NCBI GenBank assembly: GCA_937139155.1 | Contig: CAKZPI010000034.1 | Coordinates: 161,868 to 225,867, forward strand | From: an uncultured Flavobacteriales bacterium | GTDB taxonomy: Bacteria > Bacteroidota > Bacteroidia > Flavobacteriales > JBLHRE01 | Direction: 5' to 3' | DNA: 64,000 nucleotides | In this document: in pieces, positions 27,594-37,222 of the stretch | How positions within the stretch are numbered: the stretch's first letter is position 1 | Layout: the number at the start of each line of letters is the position of its first letter | Notes under the pieces: model-generated | Told to the model about the DNA's origin: nothing | Database searches by the model: none | The model's input: only the letters and a program-made list of their open reading frames with translations | Translations under genes and position numbers: made by a program

Positions 27594-28600
27594 GATTGGA
27601 TATCTTGGTGATTAAGAAAGTCCCATTTTTTTAATGGTTTTTTCAATTTCATCCCTATTAGGCTTCTGAAGTCATGGGCATTAACCCCATAATCTTTTGG
27701 CTTTTTAGCCTCCAAATCCTCAAAGGTCAATATATGTCCCGCTGGGAGGTCTTTATTTACTGCCAAGGATTTTTCAAAAATCTTTTTCAAGTCTTGAAAC
27801 TTAGAGTTATTCGCTTTGTCTATTGGATGGTTAAAAGATTCGGAAATCTGCCTTACCCCCCTCACCAGCTCTTTTATTTGACCTATTTCAAGTGAAGATT
27901 TGGCATCAGGGCCAAACATTCTTTTGTCAAATACCGCATGAAATTCAAGGGTAGTAGCCCCTAGTGCCGTAGCGGCCAAACAAGCATAAACCTCACCACT
28001 ATGATCAGAAAACCCAACGGGTAAGTTATATCGTGACTTCATCTCACCGATTACATTTAAGCCCCAGTTCTCTGGTGAGGTTGGATATGCAGTGGTGCAC
28101 TGCAGCAATGAGAGGTCATTTCCAAACCCCTTTAGGTATTCTATGGTGTTATTTAATTCCTCAAAAGAGCTCATCCCTGAAGACAAAATGATGGGCTTTT
28201 TCGTTTTGGCTATCTTTTCCAACATAAGGTAATTATTGACCTCACCTGAACCTACTTTATAGCGCTTTACGTCCAATTCTTCAAGCATGTCTACCGCCGC
28301 ATTGCTAAAAGGAGAAGATAGAAACTCCAGTCCCTTTTCTTCGCAATGTTCCTTCAGTCCTTTCCATTGTGGAAAGGTGAATTCCATCCTTTTCCAATAG
28401 TCCATGCGGGTCTTGTCCTCAAAAGAAAAATTCACCCGAAATGGTTCATGAACACTGCTTTCAGCTTCGGCAATATGGGTTTGCCATTTAACGGCATCTA
28501 TACCCGTTTCCGCTAAAGCGTCAATATATGAATGCGCTAAGCCCAGGCTTCCATCATGAGCCTGACCTATTTCGGCAATGATAAAAACCGGATTACTCAA
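27590..28600 (-). CDS. neuB: Nonulosonate synthase, NeuB family
   Basis: 336 residues if begun at TTG (28598-28600), which gives MSNPVFIIAEIGQAHDGS, in line with the usual NeuB start; an upstream in-frame ATG at 28645 would overlap the epimerase gene by 53 bp. Condenses a HexNAc with phosphoenolpyruvate. Seen are KWQTH near 36, LSSPFS near 95, GSGEVNNY near 117, SSGMSS near 140, FSDHSGE near 200 and a C-terminal antifreeze-like SAF domain with AGHILTFEDLEAKKP near 290. The family includes Neu5Ac, legionaminate and pseudaminate synthases. The gene is coupled to neuC by a 4-bp overlap. Confidence 0.88.
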   Translation of the reverse strand: MSNPVFIIAEIGQAHDGSLGLAHSYIDALAETGIDAVKWQTHIAEAESSVHEPFRVNFSFEDKTRMDYWKRMEFTFPQWKGLKEHCEEKGLEFLSSPFSNAAVDMLEELDVKRYKVGSGEVNNYLMLEKIAKTKKPIILSSGMSSFEELNNTIEYLKGFGNDLSLLQCTTAYPTSPENWGLNVIGEMKSRYNLPVGFSDHSGEVYACLAATALGATTLEFHAVFDKRMFGPDAKSSLEIGQIKELVRGVRQISESFNHPIDKANNSKFQDLKKIFEKSLAVNKDLPAGHILTFEDLEAKKPKDYGVNAHDFRSLIGMKLKKPLKKWDFLNHQDIQS

Positions 28601-29552
28601 AAGACTTATTGTTTTTATACCATTTGTAAGCCCTCTCCAAACCATCCCGCATGAAAACGGAAGGACTGTACCCTAAGTTCTCCTGAATTTTCGAAATATC
28701 CGCCTTCGAATGCTTTACGTCTCCGGGTCTTTCAGGGCCAAATTTTGGTTGGATATTTTGTCCTGATATTTCCTGTAAATAGGAAATCATTTCATTCAGG
28801 CTTACTTGCTCACCACAAGCTGTATTGTAAATCTGATTCAGAGCATTGGGGTTATCTGTAAACAAAGCCCTTTCGTTCGCCTGTATCGCATTTGATACGA
28901 AGGTAAAATCACGACTTGTTTCACCATCCCCAAAAATCGTTGGTGTTTCTTGCTCTAGAAATGCCTTGCAAAATATAGGAATCACCGCAGCGTAAGGGTT
29001 ATCAGGGTTTTGTTTTGGGCCAAAAATGTTAAAGTACCTCAGCCCAATAAAATCTAGCCCGTAGGTTTTATGAAAAACAGTTCCAAACTGCTCAACGCCA
29101 ACCTTAGTTACCGCATACGGGCTCAGGGGCTCTCCTATCCGGTCTTCAACCTTGGGGAGGGTTGGGTGATCACCATAGGTAGAAGAGCTGCAGGCCAATA
29201 CTACACGATCAATTTTAGACTGAACCGCCCCGAATAAGACATTTACAGTGCCCAATACATTGACCTCCGTACTTCTCATGGGGTTTTCAATCGACCTAGG
29301 TACTGAACCTAGTGCAGCCTGATGGGTAACCCGATCAATTCCCTTCATTGCTTCCATTAAATTATCAAAGTCACATATATCCCCTTTGATGAATTCGAAA
29401 CGGGGATGCCCCTCAAACTCCTTAATGTTCTCGTAATAGCCGTTCGATAAATCGTCATAAACCCTAACCAATTCAACATCTTCATGGTTCAGAAAATGTT
29501 CAACCAGATTAGAGCCGATAAACCCTGCGCCTCCTGTAATTAATAACTTCAT
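28593..29552 (-). CDS. UDP-HexNAc/HexNAcA C4-epimerase (TviC/WbpP-like SDR)
   Basis: 319 residues from MKLLITGGAGFIGSN; a longer frame to 29570 would overlap the upstream gene. Extended short-chain dehydrogenase: GGAGFIGSN NAD loop, CSSSTYGDHPTLPKVED and YAVTK (the Tyr-x3-Lys pair), then RYFNIFGPKQNPDNPYAAV. This last stretch and SSSTYGDHPTLPK resemble the TviC/WbpP branch that interconverts UDP-GlcNAc(A) and UDP-GalNAc(A). It follows the TviB-like dehydrogenase directly, as in Vi-antigen and GalNAcA loci, so the pair probably supplies UDP-GalNAcA. Confidence 0.85.
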   Translation of the reverse strand: MKLLITGGAGFIGSNLVEHFLNHEDVELVRVYDDLSNGYYENIKEFEGHPRFEFIKGDICDFDNLMEAMKGIDRVTHQAALGSVPRSIENPMRSTEVNVLGTVNVLFGAVQSKIDRVVLACSSSTYGDHPTLPKVEDRIGEPLSPYAVTKVGVEQFGTVFHKTYGLDFIGLRYFNIFGPKQNPDNPYAAVIPIFCKAFLEQETPTIFGDGETSRDFTFVSNAIQANERALFTDNPNALNQIYNTACGEQVSLNEMISYLQEISGQNIQPKFGPERPGDVKHSKADISKIQENLGYSPSVFMRDGLERAYKWYKNNKSFE

Positions 29553-29553
29553 T

Positions 29554-30828
29554 TTATAGTCTTGCGTCAACAGTTTTTTTGTCTAGGAATCCTTTAACAT
29601 CGTAAACTACTCCTTTTTCTGCCTTCAGCCCTTCCAAGTTCATTCCCTTAAACTCCTCGTGGGAAACGGCAAGAATAATCCCGTGATAACCCTCACCAGG
29701 TTTATCTACAAGGTTAAAACCGTATTCATGCTGAACTTCGGCCTTGGAAGCCCAAGGATCATATACATCCACTTCAATTTCATAAGACTGAAGTTCGCGG
29801 TAGATGTCAATGGCCTTGGTGTTTCGGATGTCAGGGCAGTTTTCCTTAAAAGTAATTCCAAGCATAAGTACTCGAGCATTTAAGACTGGAATGTCCTTTT
29901 TAATCATGCATTTCACGAATTCTTGGGCCACATACTCTCCCATGCTGTCATTAAGCCTACGTCCTGCAAGAATTATTTCTGGGTGATAGCCAATTTCCTG
30001 GGCTTTCTGAGCTAAATAATAGGGATCTACGCCAATGCAATGACCTCCTACTAAGCCCGGCTTAAAGGGGAGGAAATTCCATTTCGTTCCGGCTGCTTCT
30101 AAAACCGCATCGGTGTCAATTCCCATACGGTTGAAGATTTTCGCAAGCTCATTCACAAATGCAATGTTTATATCTCGCTGCGAGTTTTCAATCACCTTTG
30201 CTGCTTCAGCCACCTTAATGCTAGGGGCTAGGTGGGTGCCTGCAACAATAACTTCTTTATATACCTGATCTACGTACGTGGCAACCTCAGGGGTTGAACC
30301 CGAAGTAACCTTTAAGATTTTGGTAACCGTATGTTCTTTATCACCTGGGTTAATCCGTTCAGGTGAATACCCGGCATAAAAATCCTCATTGTATTTCAAT
30401 CCTGAAACCCGCTCCAATACAGGGATGCATTCGTCTTCCGTAACTCCTGGGTAGACGGTAGATTCATAAACAACCACGTCTCCCTTTTTCAAAACCTTAC
30501 CCACCGTCTCTGAAGCTTTTACAAGGGGAGTTAAAACAGGCCGATTATGTTTATCCGTAGGGGTTGGAACCGTGATAACATAAAAATTTGATTCCTCAAT
30601 GTCGGCGGGATTGGCTGAAACCTTAAATGGGTAGTTATCCAAGATATCCTTTAGGTAATCATCCTCTACCTCTAGGGTAGAGTCAACTCCCTTATTTAAT
30701 TCATCAATACGGTTTTGGTTTATGTCAAAACCGATGGTATTAAATTTTTTACCAAATTCAACCGCCAAAGGAAGACCAACATAGCCCAGGCCGATTACCG
30801 CAATTTTTGTTTCGTTTAAATTTTTCAT
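29554..30828 (-). CDS. UDP-N-acetyl-hexosamine 6-dehydrogenase (TviB/WbpA/WbpO type)
   Basis: 424 residues: N-terminal [30 protein letters not shown] near 121, [15 protein letters not shown] near 153 and the catalytic Cys in [16 protein letters not shown] near 261. NPGDK and the [11 protein letters not shown] form are typical of the HexNAc-specific branch (TviB, WbpA, WbpO) rather than UDP-glucose dehydrogenase. It makes a UDP-HexNAc uronic acid for the TviC-like epimerase and possibly for the WlbA/WbpB-like enzyme at 1162. The start overlaps the ugd gene by 4 bp. Confidence 0.9.
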   Translation of the reverse strand: MKNLNETKIAVIGLGYVGLPLAVEFGKKFNTIGFDINQNRIDELNKGVDSTLEVEDDYLKDILDNYPFKVSANPADIEESNFYVITVPTPTDKHNRPVLTPLVKASETVGKVLKKGDVVVYESTVYPGVTEDECIPVLERVSGLKYNEDFYAGYSPERINPGDKEHTVTKILKVTSGSTPEVATYVDQVYKEVIVAGTHLAPSIKVAEAAKVIENSQRDINIAFVNELAKIFNRMGIDTDAVLEAAGTKWNFLPFKPGLVGGHCIGVDPYYLAQKAQEIGYHPEIILAGRRLNDSMGEYVAQEFVKCMIKKDIPVLNARVLMLGITFKENCPDIRNTKAIDIYRELQSYEIEVDVYDPWASKAEVQHEYGFNLVDKPGEGYHGIILAVSHEEFKGMNLEGLKAEKGVVYDVKGFLDKKTVDARL

Positions 30829-32150
30829 TTCCCGATTTGAATGTATTTAATACCGAATGAATTTAATTCGAATTGATTATACTGGTTTCTTCCGTCAAAT
30901 ATGATGGAATCTTTTAAAAGCTTGTTTAATTCCTCGAAATCCGGCGAGCGAAATTCTTTCCACTCGGTTAAAAGAAGCAAGGCGTTTACATCTTGGCAAG
31001 CCTCGTATTTGGTAGATGCATATTCCACTTCCAAATCCTTAAAGTAGTGAGCTTTGGCCTCGTCCATAGCTTTTGGATCGTATACCTTGACCCTTGCCTT
31101 TCGTTTCAGGAGCTCCCTTACCACAACCAAAGCCGCCGACTCCCGCATATCATCGGTTTCTGGCTTGAAGCTTAATCCCCAAATTGCAAAAGTTTTCCCC
31201 TGAAGTTCCTCACCATACTCCTGAATAAGCTTTTTAACTAAAATGCCTTTTTGAAAAGCATTTACATCTTCAACCGCTTCCAGAATTTGAGGTGAATAAG
31301 CATGATTTTCTGCTGTTTTTATTAAAGCTCTTACATCCTTCGGAAAACAGGAGCCACCATACCCAATTCCTGGGTAGATGAAGGAGTACCCTATTCTAGA
31401 ATCGGAACCAATGCCAATCCGCACCTGATTCACATCGGCGCCTACGCGTTCGCAAATATTGGCCATCTCATTCATAAAGGAAATCTTGGTGGCCAACATG
31501 GCATTTGCTGCGTACTTTGTCATCTCTGAAGACCGGGTGTCCATGGAAATAAATCGTTCGTTTTGCTTGAAAAAGGGTGCGTATAAATTTCGCATCAACC
31601 GGATTGAAGATTCCTTTTCCGCGCCAACAACTACTCGATCAGGTTTCATAAAGTCCTTAATGGCCGCCCCTTCTTTCAAAAACTCTGGGTTTGAAACCAC
31701 GTCAAAATATAGGTTCTCAAATCCCTTCCTATGGTTTAATTCCCTTTGAATGGTTTCCCGAACCTTATCTGCTGTTCCAACCGGTACGGTGGATTTGTTC
31801 ACAACAACCGTTGGGGTATCTAATTTTTTTCCTATTTCCTTCGCGACTTCCAAAACATAGCGTAAATCCGCAGATCCATCCTCCCCCATCGGGGTTCCAA
31901 CAGCAATAAATACAAATTTGGTGTTTGGAAGAGCATTACTCAGCTGGGTTTCGAATCGTAAATGCCCTTTCTTTTGATTGTTCACCACCATCTCCTCCAA
32001 GCCGGGCTCATAAATTGGAATTACTCCCCGCCTTAAGCCCTCGATTTTATCTTTGTCAACATCAACACAAACCACCGAGTTCCCCATTTCAGCAAAACAA
32101 GCGCCAGTAACTAGGCCAACATATCCGGATCCAACTACAACAATCTTCAA
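30825..32150 (-). CDS. ugd: UDP-glucose 6-dehydrogenase
   Basis: 441 residues with [19 protein letters not shown] at the N-terminus, [15 protein letters not shown] near 118, [19 protein letters not shown] near 153 and the catalytic-Cys segment [14 protein letters not shown] near 265, the standard UDP-glucose dehydrogenase set. It makes UDP-glucuronate, which could be polymerised and then modified by the C5-epimerase-like and amidating enzymes further along the operon. It is the first metabolic gene after the antiterminator, 3 bp downstream of it. Confidence 0.92.
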   Translation of the reverse strand: MKIVVVGSGYVGLVTGACFAEMGNSVVCVDVDKDKIEGLRRGVIPIYEPGLEEMVVNNQKKGHLRFETQLSNALPNTKFVFIAVGTPMGEDGSADLRYVLEVAKEIGKKLDTPTVVVNKSTVPVGTADKVRETIQRELNHRKGFENLYFDVVSNPEFLKEGAAIKDFMKPDRVVVGAEKESSIRLMRNLYAPFFKQNERFISMDTRSSEMTKYAANAMLATKISFMNEMANICERVGADVNQVRIGIGSDSRIGYSFIYPGIGYGGSCFPKDVRALIKTAENHAYSPQILEAVEDVNAFQKGILVKKLIQEYGEELQGKTFAIWGLSFKPETDDMRESAALVVVRELLKRKARVKVYDPKAMDEAKAHYFKDLEVEYASTKYEACQDVNALLLLTEWKEFRSPDFEELNKLLKDSIIFDGRNQYNQFELNSFGIKYIQIGK

Positions 32151-32153
32151 AAC

Positions 32154-32654
32154 TTAAATCTTATTTCTTGGTCTTAAGTTGCTCTTATTTAATTTCAATA
32201 ACAACGCCTGATGTGTATTAATGAACTTCACTAGAACAGCCTTTCCACTTTCCTCAATAATCTCCACATACTCCCCATTAAAGGCGCCCCCATGTACAAC
32301 CGCCTTCTCTCCAGGGCCAATTTTCACCCATTCAACATCTTCTACAAGAGCACCTTCTAAATATGCTTTAAATTCAAGCAATTCCTTTTCCCGAATGGTT
32401 AGGGGGCTTTTTTGCCAGAATACAAATCGTACGGCTCCCGGGTCTTGAAGAACAGTTTCTCGTTCATGCTCCTCGCAAAGCACAAAGAGGTAGGAGGGTA
32501 AGACAGGTTCTTGAACCCATTTTTTACGGTCAGACCATTGTTTGAGAACCTTTCTCGTAGGACAAAAAACCTCAAAACCATCTCTTTCCAAACGTTCAGC
32601 CGTTTTCTTTTCCGCCCTTGGCTTGGAGTATAGTACGAACCAAGACCTAGGCAT
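32154..32654 (-). CDS. UpxY-like NusG paralogue (transcription antiterminator of the polysaccharide operon)
   Basis: 166 residues. The NGN domain begins SWFVLYSKPRAEKKTAERL and includes PSYLFVLCEEHER near 55, and a KOW motif lies at GPGEKAVVHGGAFNGEYVEI near 115. Specialised NusG paralogues of this kind (UpxY in Bacteroides, LoaP/RfaH elsewhere) load onto RNA polymerase near the start of long surface-polysaccharide operons and prevent early termination, which suits an operon of about 28 kb. It overlaps the upstream regulator-like gene by 8 bp. No UpxZ-like antagonist is visible. Confidence 0.88.
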   Translation of the reverse strand: MPRSWFVLYSKPRAEKKTAERLERDGFEVFCPTRKVLKQWSDRKKWVQEPVLPSYLFVLCEEHERETVLQDPGAVRFVFWQKSPLTIREKELLEFKAYLEGALVEDVEWVKIGPGEKAVVHGGAFNGEYVEIIEESGKAVLVKFINTHQALLLKLNKSNLRPRNKI

Positions 32655-33174
32655 TGTTTTCCCAAATTAACATATTGGGCTTCATGCTCCTAGCCTCACC
32701 CTCGGTTCCTATTAGGTATCTTATCTTACGATCAATCAATCCTTCGCAATTCCGGATTAATTTAATCATATACTCCTCGTCCAAATCCTCGCCTACAAAT
32801 ACCAAGTCGATGATTCCGCTGTCCTTTCCTTGGGCATAATCGCCCACCAAAAAAACCTTGTCCAGGCTACCCATTTTCTCAGCCACCCGATCAATGATTC
32901 GATCTAAGCCAATGAAATGGTGAACAATGTGTTGCAAGCTGCCGAAAAGGGCATGATTGGTATTCGCCTGGAAATATTTCCGGTTACCCTCTTGCTTTGC
33001 ATCCAAAATCCCTACAGCCTCCATTTTATTCAATTCCAATCGAATGGAATTACTACTCTCTCCAAATTCTGTCTCCAAACCCCGTAAATAAGAACGCGTC
33101 TCAGGATTGAGCAAAAACTTTGTGAAAAGCTTTACTCGAGTTTTTGAGGTGAGGAGTGTTTTTAGTAAATCCAT
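32647..33174 (-). CDS. Winged-helix / nucleotidyltransferase-fold protein at head of polysaccharide operon
   Basis: 175 residues in two parts. Residues 1-70 look like a winged helix (LGLETEFGESSNSIRLELNKME-like recognition region, then GNRKYFQAN wing). Residues about 95-170 resemble a minimal nucleotidyltransferase fold (KVFLVGDYAQGKDSGIIDLVFVG), though the canonical paired acidic residues are weak. Such proteins commonly precede UpxY-type genes in Flavobacteriia; a regulatory role is inferred. It is the first gene of the operon, and its 5-prime flank contains six 7-bp tandem repeats ending about 12 bp from the start codon. Confidence 0.7.
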   Translation of the reverse strand: MDLLKTLLTSKTRVKLFTKFLLNPETRSYLRGLETEFGESSNSIRLELNKMEAVGILDAKQEGNRKYFQANTNHALFGSLQHIVHHFIGLDRIIDRVAEKMGSLDKVFLVGDYAQGKDSGIIDLVFVGEDLDEEYMIKLIRNCEGLIDRKIRYLIGTEGEARSMKPNMLIWENNA

Positions 33175-33185
33175 ATTAGGGAGCC

Positions 33186-33227
33186 GGGAATCGGGAATCG
33201 GGAATCGGGAATTGGGAATTGGGAATT
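33186..33227. repeat. Six 7-bp tandem repeats (3x GGGAATC, 3x GGGAATT) in the operon leader
   Basis: Three GGGAATC units are followed by three GGGAATT units, all exactly 7 bp. On the minus strand they lie about 12 bp before the ATG of the first polysaccharide-operon gene, so they fall in the promoter-to-start region. Confidence 0.9.
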
Positions 33228-33327
33228 GGAATGTTCTTAATTAGTTAAACGGGAACAAGAACCTGTTGTTGACTTTAATTTTCATTTTTTCTAGATTTCA
33301 TGTTCAGAACCACCTAAAACATTACGT

Positions 33328-33684
33328 ATGAACCACAAAGATCTTTTGGCCTACAAGCTCAGCTACTCCTTTGCCTTGTCAATTTATAAGGTCACGCATA
33401 ACTTCCCTGATCATGAAAAATTTGGTATTGTCAGTCAACTAAGGCGTGCTTCTGTTTCAGTCTCAACGAATATAGCTGAAGGGTTCGCCAGAAACTCGAA
33501 TAAATCCCTTCTTAACTTTCTTTATATCTCTAGAGGGTCTTTGGTGGAATTAGAAACCCTTTTATTATTTGCTCGGGATTTAGGTTACCTTTCTAATGAA
33601 GAACACAAAAACCTGGAAAAACAAAGGTTTAAAGCAATCCAATTGCTTTCAGGTTTAATCCGCTACCAGAAGAATGCCGTTTAA
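33328..33684 (+). CDS. Four-helix bundle protein (23S rRNA intervening-sequence protein family)
   Basis: 118 residues, a common family length. The start MNHKDLLAYKLSYSFALSIY, FGIVSQLRRASVSVSTNIAEG near 32-52 and the SRGSLVELETLLLFARDLGYL stretch near 70 are the hallmarks of the S23/IVP four-helix bundle family (PF05635/TIGR02436). The family occurs both inside 23S rRNA intervening sequences and as free genes in Bacteroidota intergenic regions; its function is unknown. It is the only + strand gene between wzc and the polysaccharide operon and is flanked on both sides by simple repeats. Confidence 0.88.
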   Translation: MNHKDLLAYKLSYSFALSIYKVTHNFPDHEKFGIVSQLRRASVSVSTNIAEGFARNSNKSLLNFLYISRGSLVELETLLLFARDLGYLSNEEHKNLEKQRFKAIQLLSGLIRYQKNAV

Positions 33685-33954
33685 TCATTTTTCTTATCCT
33701 TACAAGCCACCCCACATACACGCGATTTCCCTGTTCCTTGTCGGATAGTACAATGTTTCTAGCAAATTCTAGTCACTAGTCACCCCTGTTTAGTTGTTGG
33801 GTCATTTAGTTGTTTAGCCCGTGTAATTTTCAGGAAAGTTCCAGATTAGCACGACTCCCGACTCCCGATTCCCGACTCACGTAGCCGCCTGCGGCGGCCA
33901 TGGCTTCGCCTGGTAAGTCCCAGATCAGAGAATAAAGGTCTGATTTATAGGACA
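33685..33954. repeat. Intergenic repeats between the four-helix gene and the wzc terminator
   Basis: No gene is visible. Around 33770-33880 lie a CACTAGT pair followed by CACCCCTG, a TTTAGTTGTT motif and a tract of CGACTCC/CGATTCC 7-bp units. A short GC-rich palindrome GCCGCCTGCGGCGGC is at 33883-33897. The elements match the modules found at 43.5-46.2 kb. Confidence 0.7.
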
Positions 33955-33982
33955 GAAAAAACGAGTAGCAAAACTACTCGTT
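33955..33982 (-). terminator. Rho-independent terminator of the wza-wzc unit
   Basis: A 9-bp perfect hairpin AACGAGTAG/CTACTCGTT with a 5-base loop is followed on the minus strand by a run of Ts. It lies about 43 bp after the wzc stop and separates the export genes from the synthesis operon. Confidence 0.85.
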
Positions 33983-34024
33983 CTTTATGAATTACCAAAG
34001 ATTCAAAATGAATTTTTGGTAAAC

Positions 34025-36427
34025 TTATTTTGAACTTTCTTCTCCGTACTCACCATAGCCGTAGCCATAGCCGTAACCATACCCGTAACCATAGCCATAG
34101 CCATAGCCATAACCCGCTTTTACCTGGATATCATTCATTATGAAATAGGTATTCTTGAACAAGCCCTCGGCATATCGTTCTTCCACCATTTTGATTTCTC
34201 CCTTGGCGGTTTTGTCTTGGCGCACTACATATAGGGTGAGATCGGTATACGGCTTTAAAAGAGCGGTATCAGCCACCAAACCGATGGGGGCGGTATCGAT
34301 GATGACTACATCATAATCCTCCTTGGCCTTTTCAATAAAGGTTTTAAGTTGGGTTGACTCCAAAAGCTCGGCAGGGTTTGGAGGAATGGGACCTGCCACA
34401 CAAAGGCTTAGGTTTTCATACCCGGTTGAAAGGATAACTTCCTCATAGGTTTTTCTTCCTGTAAGGTAATTGGTTATACCAATTTTATTGGATAATCCAA
34501 AATCATCATAAATTCTTGGTTTTCTAAGGTCGGCGCCCACCAACAGGGTATTGTGACCGGCTCTGGAATATAATAGGGCTAGGTTCATGGCGCAGAAGGT
34601 CTTTCCATCTCCGGAATTCCCTGAAGTTACCATTATGCTTAAGGCCTTCCCCTCTTCCCCCGTAAGAATAAAACGCAGGTTGGATCGTAAGGCCCGGAAG
34701 GCTTCTGCCATATTTCCCTTGGGTTTTTCAGCCACGGCCAGATTGGTGGCCCCCTCATGGTGTCCCACCCCACCCAAAACGGGTATGGAGGATAAATTCT
34801 TTAGGGTATTGATGTCCCTTACCTTGGTATCCAGGATATCCCAACCAAAAACAACACCTATAGGAATGATCAATCCCAGCATAAAGGCCACCATAAAGGT
34901 CCGCATTTTATTGGGAGCAATGGGGCTTTGACCCAGGTCTCTAGCCGCGTCAATCACATAGGAATCTGGCACATTGGAAGCCATAACAATACCGGCTTCG
35001 GCCCGTTTTTGCAGGAGGTAAATGTATTGCTGTTCGTTGAGTTCGTACTCCCTTTGGATATTGATAAGTTCTTGTTCTGTGGCCGGAAGTTTTCGGAATT
35101 CCAGGCGGAGTTCCCTCAATTCCTCTTCAATCTCATCAATTCGGGATTGGGTGGTGTTCTTGATTCTTTCCGTTCTCTCCTTTACCGCCTTCCGGGAAGT
35201 CTTAATCTGTTGTTTGATACGATCCAACAAGGGGTTTTCCCCGGTGGAAACGTATTCAATTCTGGACTTTTCCTTGGATAGCTCCACCAATTCCTCAATC
35301 CTTCCGGAAAGCCCCGGATCTTGAATACCCACCACAGAGGGAGCCATTAGGCTTAATAAATCTTCCTCAGTATCCAGAAATTCAAGGAGGTAATTGCAAT
35401 ATTTAATCACCAATTCTTGTTGAGCCTTGTCTGCCTCCAGGGTTTTGAACCGCTCTAAGGTTTCTTGGGCCTCCAGGCTAAGGTCTACCACCTCATTGTT
35501 CTCTTGGAAGGCCTCAATCTTAGCTTGGGAAGCTTTTAAGGAACTAACTACTCCGGCCAATTGGCTGTCAATAAACTCAATGGACCTGGAGGATGTTTCG
35601 TTTTTACGTTCCACCTGGTATTCGGCAAAATAAGCATTGGAGGTATTCAAATAATCCACCAATAATTTCCGGTACGGCCCAGTCATGGAAACCTCAATGA
35701 TAGAAGCCTGGTTGTCCATTTGTTCAATATTCATTCTTCTCTGGTACATGCGAACCGTGGAAGGAATGGACCGAATATTGATTAAGTATACCCCGGAAAT
35801 CTCATCATCTAGGGGTTCTAAAACAAATTCACCTCCAAATCCGGTAATGGACTGTCCAAATTCAATGGGGAGAATCTTTTCTCCTTCCCAACCCTTTGAT
35901 TTTTGAGTTTCCCCTGTTTTATAATTTACCAGAGACACCGAAGATTTTTCCTCAGCCTTCAATACCCAGCCCTTATCGCTTGTATTTTCCAAGACATATG
36001 AGCCTTGGGGCAAGAAGGAGGCAGAATCATAGACCAGCTCAAAGGGGGCTGATTTATACTCCAGGGATTCTACAATTTCACCCTTGGCATAGATTTCTAC
36101 CATAAGCCCAAGATCCTTCACCACCTTTTCATTGTGGGCATAAGACTCAAGAACCTTGATATTGCTTTGAAGCATTTGTCCTTGCCCTCCCCAATTGAAT
36201 TGAAGCATGGTATTGGTTTGGAAGAAGGGGTTTTTTTCTTCCTGAATGTTTACCACGGTGGAGATGGAATAGGTTGGAACCGTGTATCGATTGATGAAAA
36301 AGGCAATGATCAGGGCGATGGCGATGGAGGGAAGAATGTATTTCCAGGCCGCTAGAACCTTAAAGAGAAGACGCTTAATGTCGATGGAATCCTTCTCTTC
36401 CTCTTGTAAGTATTGTTGCTCAGCCAT
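34025..36427 (-). CDS. wzc: Wzc-type polysaccharide co-polymerase and tyrosine autokinase
   Basis: 800 residues. First membrane helix around 30-46, Wzz-type periplasmic domain with long coiled-coil predicted from 260-480, second membrane helix around 513-531 (TFMVAFMLGLIIPIGVVFG), then a cytoplasmic BY-kinase domain with Walker A GNSGDGKT near 605, Walker A-prime LLVGADLRKP near 632 and Walker B YDVVIIDTAP near 710. The C-terminus has ten consecutive Tyr-Gly pairs followed by Glu-Tyr-Gly, eleven tyrosines for autophosphorylation, encoded by hexanucleotide repeats (34047-34113). It controls chain length and export. The stop is followed by a strong terminator. Confidence 0.93.
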   Translation of the reverse strand: MAEQQYLQEEEKDSIDIKRLLFKVLAAWKYILPSIAIALIIAFFINRYTVPTYSISTVVNIQEEKNPFFQTNTMLQFNWGGQGQMLQSNIKVLESYAHNEKVVKDLGLMVEIYAKGEIVESLEYKSAPFELVYDSASFLPQGSYVLENTSDKGWVLKAEEKSSVSLVNYKTGETQKSKGWEGEKILPIEFGQSITGFGGEFVLEPLDDEISGVYLINIRSIPSTVRMYQRRMNIEQMDNQASIIEVSMTGPYRKLLVDYLNTSNAYFAEYQVERKNETSSRSIEFIDSQLAGVVSSLKASQAKIEAFQENNEVVDLSLEAQETLERFKTLEADKAQQELVIKYCNYLLEFLDTEEDLLSLMAPSVVGIQDPGLSGRIEELVELSKEKSRIEYVSTGENPLLDRIKQQIKTSRKAVKERTERIKNTTQSRIDEIEEELRELRLEFRKLPATEQELINIQREYELNEQQYIYLLQKRAEAGIVMASNVPDSYVIDAARDLGQSPIAPNKMRTFMVAFMLGLIIPIGVVFGWDILDTKVRDINTLKNLSSIPVLGGVGHHEGATNLAVAEKPKGNMAEAFRALRSNLRFILTGEEGKALSIMVTSGNSGDGKTFCAMNLALLYSRAGHNTLLVGADLRKPRIYDDFGLSNKIGITNYLTGRKTYEEVILSTGYENLSLCVAGPIPPNPAELLESTQLKTFIEKAKEDYDVVIIDTAPIGLVADTALLKPYTDLTLYVVRQDKTAKGEIKMVEERYAEGLFKNTYFIMNDIQVKAGYGYGYGYGYGYGYGYGYGYGEYGEESSK

Positions 36428-36430
36428 GAA

Positions 36431-37207
36431 TTATTGAGTAAGATTTACAATTAAGACCACGGAAGAAAGAATGGAAACCATGGTTTGAAAGGCAGCTACC
36501 CCGGTGGTTCCCAAGCCCACATGCTTTCGTTGAAGGGGTTGCACATAGATTACATCTCCGGGCTGAAGGAAAAATTCAGGTTTGGAAATTATATTATCGT
36601 CTAGGAGGTTGACCTTTCGGGAAACCATACGATCTTCATACCTCCTATAAATTATTACTTCCTCGCGGTCTGCAAAAAGATCCATATCTCCGGCAAGGGC
36701 CAAGGCCTCCATTAGGTTCACTTGTTCCTGAAAAACCGTTTTCAAGCCGGGTGCCCTTACTTCTCCAATTACCGAAAAACTAATGCCTGGATACCGAACC
36801 GATACTTGAATGTTCTTAAAATATTTGGCGAATTCTGCATTGATCAGACCTTCCGCCTCCTGAATGGATAAATCCGTAACCTTCAAATGCCCTACTACAG
36901 GCAAATCAACCGTACCAGAATCTGATACATGATAGGAAGTAAAATAAAGCGATTGTGGCTGAATTTGTTGATTGCCCCCGCCCCCAGAGGTTTCTGCATT
37001 GCTAATGAGAGAACCGAGGTCGGCATCTACGGCACCAATTTGAATGTAGAGGAAATCATTGGTACGTATGGTGAATTTGGGGAAATCGAGTTTATAATCT
37101 CTGTTTTTCTTGCCTTGAAAAAGGACCACCTTTTTATTGGTCATGCAGGAAGAGCCCAGTAAGCCAATAATGAGGATGAAGAATAAGGTTTTGGTTCGCA
37201 TGAACAT
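36431..37207 (-). CDS. wza: Polysaccharide export outer-membrane lipoprotein (Wza/BexD type)
   Basis: About 258 residues. Signal peptide with lipobox LLGSSC (Cys near residue 21), then the export domain: FTIRTNDFLYIQIGAV, DSGTVDLPVVGHLKVTDLSIQEAE and a SLBB-like region ISFSVIGEVRAPGLKT, followed by GDVIYVQPLQ. A hydrophobic helix at the C-terminus (residues 238-256) is typical of Bacteroidota Wza. An ATG at 37201 is an equally good start; both lie just after a -7 promoter box. The gap to wzc is only 3 bp. It should form the outer-membrane channel with Wzc. Confidence 0.9.
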   Translation of the reverse strand: MFMRTKTLFFILIIGLLGSSCMTNKKVVLFQGKKNRDYKLDFPKFTIRTNDFLYIQIGAVDADLGSLISNAETSGGGGNQQIQPQSLYFTSYHVSDSGTVDLPVVGHLKVTDLSIQEAEGLINAEFAKYFKNIQVSVRYPGISFSVIGEVRAPGLKTVFQEQVNLMEALALAGDMDLFADREEVIIYRRYEDRMVSRKVNLLDDNIISKPEFFLQPGDVIYVQPLQRKHVGLGTTGVAAFQTMVSILSSVVLIVNLTQ

Positions 37208-37222
37208 GTTCAATTAAGCTGC

